Shown: positions 18,522 to 20,746 of the stretch, one piece after another
Position numbering within the stretch: the stretch's first letter is position 1
Layout of the letters: each line of letters begins with the position of its first letter
Source of the DNA: Cudoniella acicularis
Taxonomy: Eukaryota; Ascomycota; Leotiomycetes; Helotiales; Helotiaceae
DNA length: 20,746 nucleotides
Direction: 5' to 3'
NCBI GenBank assembly: GCA_013054445.1
Contig: JAAMPI010001039.1
Span: 1-20,746, forward strand
Program-made: the position numbers and the translations under genes
Notes under the pieces: model-generated
Database searches by the model: none
Seen by the model: the letters and a program-made list of their open reading frames with translations, nothing else
What the model was told of the DNA's origin: nothing

Positions 18522-19709
18522 GGCTGGTTGCAGACTGAATGTATTCTGTCTTTGTTCATAAGAGAAAAGAGAATAAAAGGCAGAGTAAACTCTACTATGT
18601 AACAAAGCTAGGGCTTAAGGAAGAAGTTTATAACTAAGTTTTTGAAAGAACAGCCAGATCTGAGAAGAATTCATGACGAGATATATATATAAACCCATTG
18701 TCATTCCTCTGTCAACCCTCTCACAAGGACCACACCCACCTGTTCGCTACCCCATAATGGTGTCAATGCACATGCTTTCCTTCTATTATAAATCGATAGT
18801 TTTCAGCTGCTATACAAGCCCCTCGCCTTTCACCACAGCATTATTGCAGTATATGCTGTGCAGAATATCAGTATCACAGCACCTAACAACACATCTCCCA
18901 TGTACCGCCCTAGAAGATACGGGGAGAGCTGAAACCCCTCGGGAGCACCGATCGTTTTCTTTTGCAGATCACGGTTGCAGATGCATTCCGAGTACTCCGC
19001 AGGATGGTGGGACCCGCTTGTATCCAGCGGGTATCTTGTGGCAACTAGGCGATCCGTGTTATCAGTTCAAGCCGCGGGGCCGATATTGTGTAGCTAAATT
19101 GGGGAGTAGACTCTGCTGATAGGACAGATCGTTATGGAGTAGCTCAAACGCGATACAACTACCTACTACCTTAATGGTTAGGATATGGCGCTCAATGCAG
19201 ACCTGATCCCTCAAAACCGGACAGCCACGTGTACACAGGCTGGATATGATGTTGGTACTGCAATAGAAAATATATCTGAGCGCGTACTGTGTGGGTAAGG
19301 TAGCCTCACACGCAACGAGAAGGTACTCTTGCATACTCGTAACAACCACCGCATGTACTGGGTAGAGAAACCTGTCTCGCTGCCACAAAGGACGCATGCT
19401 CTGTAGATATGTAGTTGTGCATGTACGTGTTCATAGGGGGAGAAAAAGCACTTCCATGCATCCCGTAAGCGACTTGTAGGAAATCGCTACTTCAGATTTA
19501 CTGAAGGCGAACTGTGCCTTTCGGCCGTATAGAGGGGAGGTTTGACACAAGTTCAATCCCAGGTTAAAGTTATGCTGCGGATACAACCAGAGGACCGCAT
19601 GTCATTCTATTAGATCAATTGACACCGAAATTCCTAAGACTGAGTATGAATGTAATCTATTCCAAGTAGCTGCGCTAAATAGGCGCAAAAGAAAACAAAC
19701 CCCCCTGCC
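18522..19709. other. Intergenic region without a supported gene
   Basis: Upstream of the dipeptidase gene and downstream of the FMN protein gene. It holds a TATA-like run (atatatatataaa near 18,680-18,692) and ordinary unique sequence. Open frames of 148 codons (plus, 18673-19119) and 111 codons (minus, 19062-19397) have non-protein-like composition and no motif, so I do not call them. No RNA gene was found. Confidence 0.5.
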
Positions 19710-20570
19710 TCAATAGTTGGGGAGGTCGTAAGGATAATCCAAGCCCGCGATCTCCCTTGAATGCTTCTCATTCTTCGCATTCTCAGCCACGATGAAATCA
19801 ATAACATACTTAGGCGCAACCGTCTTCTCCCCATCAGGTTCATTATGCTTCCCAGAGATCGGCTGACCGAGTGTTTGCCACACCGGAATCGCGCCCTCCC
19901 AATGCCCCCTGCAAATATCCAGATCCTTGACATCCTTTTGCGTTTCGAAGCCCAGAATCTTGGGAACTGAGTAGGTGTGGGACTTTTGGGCATTGGGGGT
20001 GATTTTGATGATAGAAACGTAATCCAACTCTTCCTCCTTGATGGGGCGAAGGTGTTTCCAACGATCCGAGATCTGCGCATTGACAATCTGCGTCATCACC
20101 CACTCTCTCTCGTCGCGGTCTTTGTCGGACACGTTCATCAGACTGGCGGTTCCGTTGAGTACGGTGTTGGCGAACGTGAAGCCGGAGGCAAAACCTGAGA
20201 AACCGAGATAGTAACTGTGGATCGTGCTTGCTGCAATGCTGACGGAGAGACCGGGGTCGCCTTCTTCTTGTGCGAATTCGAGACGCCCTTTGACGGCTTC
20301 CTGGATATGGCCGTGCACGTACAAGGCTTCGGAATTGCTCTTGTATTTGAGGATTTTGCCGACGAGATAGCATACAGATGGGTACTCGGAGTCCTTCGTG
20401 ATGAAGGACACGTGTAAAATGTGCTGGCTGTTGATGACTAGCTTGGTGAGATCGGCATCGTATTTATCTGAGAGGGAAAATGTGATTAGCAACACATGAA
20501 AAGAGTAAAATAAAGATAGGGAACTTACTGCTCCATGGGGGGGGGCTGGGTTAGACGATGGCTCTGCCAT
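19710..20570 (-). CDS. FMN-binding split-barrel protein (pyridoxamine 5'-phosphate oxidase-like)
   Basis: Members bind FMN in a split beta-barrel; the fungal group has no firmly assigned reaction. From DKYDADLTKLVINSQHILHV the sequence follows the family: HILHVSF (50-56), YPSVCYLVGKI, LYVHGH (83-88), SIAAS (111-115), a buried HSYYLGFSGFASG segment, SDRWKHLRP (168-176) and YVSIIKI, ending PYDLPNY before the stop at 19710. The uninterrupted frame from ATG 20570 is 286 codons. However, residues 15-34 are translated from a classic intron (20468-20528: GTAAGT, CTAAT, pyrimidines, CTCAG). Removing it (61 bases) puts exon 1 (20529-20570) out of frame with exon 2. Exon 1 contains nine consecutive C (plus strand 20537-20545); ten would restore the frame. 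It is therefore either a sequencing error, a frameshift allele, or a start/splice variant. The domain call is good; the start is not. Confidence 0.78.
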   Translation of the reverse strand: MAEPSSNPAPPHGAVSSLSLFYSFHVLLITFSLSDKYDADLTKLVINSQHILHVSFITKDSEYPSVCYLVGKILKYKSNSEALYVHGHIQEAVKGRLEFAQEEGDPGLSVSIAASTIHSYYLGFSGFASGFTFANTVLNGTASLMNVSDKDRDEREWVMTQIVNAQISDRWKHLRPIKEEELDYVSIIKITPNAQKSHTYSVPKILGFETQKDVKDLDICRGHWEGAIPVWQTLGQPISGKHNEPDGEKTVAPKYVIDFIVAENAKNEKHSREIAGLDYPYDLPNY

Positions 20571-20644
20571 TGCTTCTATGTCTTCGACTAAAGAATGGAT
20601 GAAGGGGTTGATTTGCAGGATGCAGAATTAAGATAATAGAAACT

Positions 20645-20746
20645 TGTTGGAGGTAAGGGTATAGCCGTAGTACGCGGTATATAGTATATAGAAGATATAT
20701 CTATATAGTCGTCGGTAGGCGGCTAAGGTGGACGTGTGTAGGCGGA
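20645..20746 (+). mobile_element. LTR-like repeat, right copy (cut by window end)
   Basis: It starts TGTTGGAGGTAAGGGTATA and matches the left copy at 11,919 over at least 86 bases in the same orientation. There is one A/G difference near the start (TTGG here, TTAG on the left, a RIP-type change), a 2-base indel near base 20, and a 5-base indel after ctaaggtg, then continued similarity (taggcgga / tagcgga). The element continues beyond 20,746, so its type and length cannot be settled here. It begins 75 bases upstream of the FMN gene's start codon. Confidence 0.75.

Noticed and set aside
18673..19119. 148-codon plus-strand open frame
   Set aside because: Composition is not protein-like, there is no motif and no splice support; it lies in ordinary intergenic sequence with a TATA-like run at its start.
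19170..19240. tRNA-like piece (aatggttaggatatggcgctc)
   Set aside because: It resembles a D-arm and anticodon arm, but there is no T-arm consensus at the right distance and no pairing acceptor stem.
19062..19397. 111-codon minus-strand open frame
   Set aside because: It overlaps the previous frame, has no recognisable domain and no promoter or intron evidence.
1..20746. CRISPR array or bacterial-type operon signals
   Set aside because: No regularly spaced repeats, ribosome-binding sites or operon layout; introns show a eukaryotic genome.

Overview
The window looks like a chromosome segment of a filamentous ascomycete; a Eurotiales-like fungus is my inference. The grounds are introns of 46-85 bases with GT/AG ends and CTAAC/CTAAT-type branch sites, the gene families present, and very strong RIP-type decay (CpA to TpA) on the left side. 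It falls into two blocks.

Block 1 (1 to about 12,250) is TpA-rich and full of TAA/TAG, yet it holds at least five recognisable multi-exon or long genes, all pseudogenes. They are a DnaJ (J-domain) protein on the minus strand (1-1335); an F-box protein (3190-4644); a long unrecognised protein (5423-6955); a coiled-coil protein with an AT-hook-like tail (about 7511-8759); and a major facilitator superfamily (MFS) transporter (9746-11439), the last four on the plus strand. Reading frames and introns run on with almost no frameshifts. Damage is almost all CAA/CAG/TGG to TAA/TAG, so the block looks like a duplicated genomic segment, or a gene-carrying mobile element, silenced by RIP rather than ordinary retrotransposon debris. 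No reverse transcriptase was found.

Block 2 (about 12,250-20,640) has normal composition: a complete short-chain dehydrogenase/reductase gene (12652-13661); a truncated, frameshifted cytochrome P450 remnant (13729-about 14,500, minus) fused at its broken end to a 5'-truncated dead piggyBac-type transposase (about 14,505-16,098, plus); an M20 carnosinase/Dug1-type dipeptidase gene with a large in-frame internal deletion (17149-18521, minus); and an FMN-binding pyridoxamine-phosphate-oxidase-like gene (19710-20570, minus) whose clear intron does not fit the reading frame next to a run of nine G.

Direct copies of an LTR-like repeat beginning TGTT(A/G)GAGG lie at 11,919 and 20,645 and bracket block 2; the right copy is cut by the window end. 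I see no RNA gene, CRISPR array or intact mobile element. The likely working genes are the dehydrogenase and perhaps the FMN protein. The genes do not form an obvious pathway, although a P450 beside a dehydrogenase could be the remains of a small catabolic or secondary-metabolism cluster.
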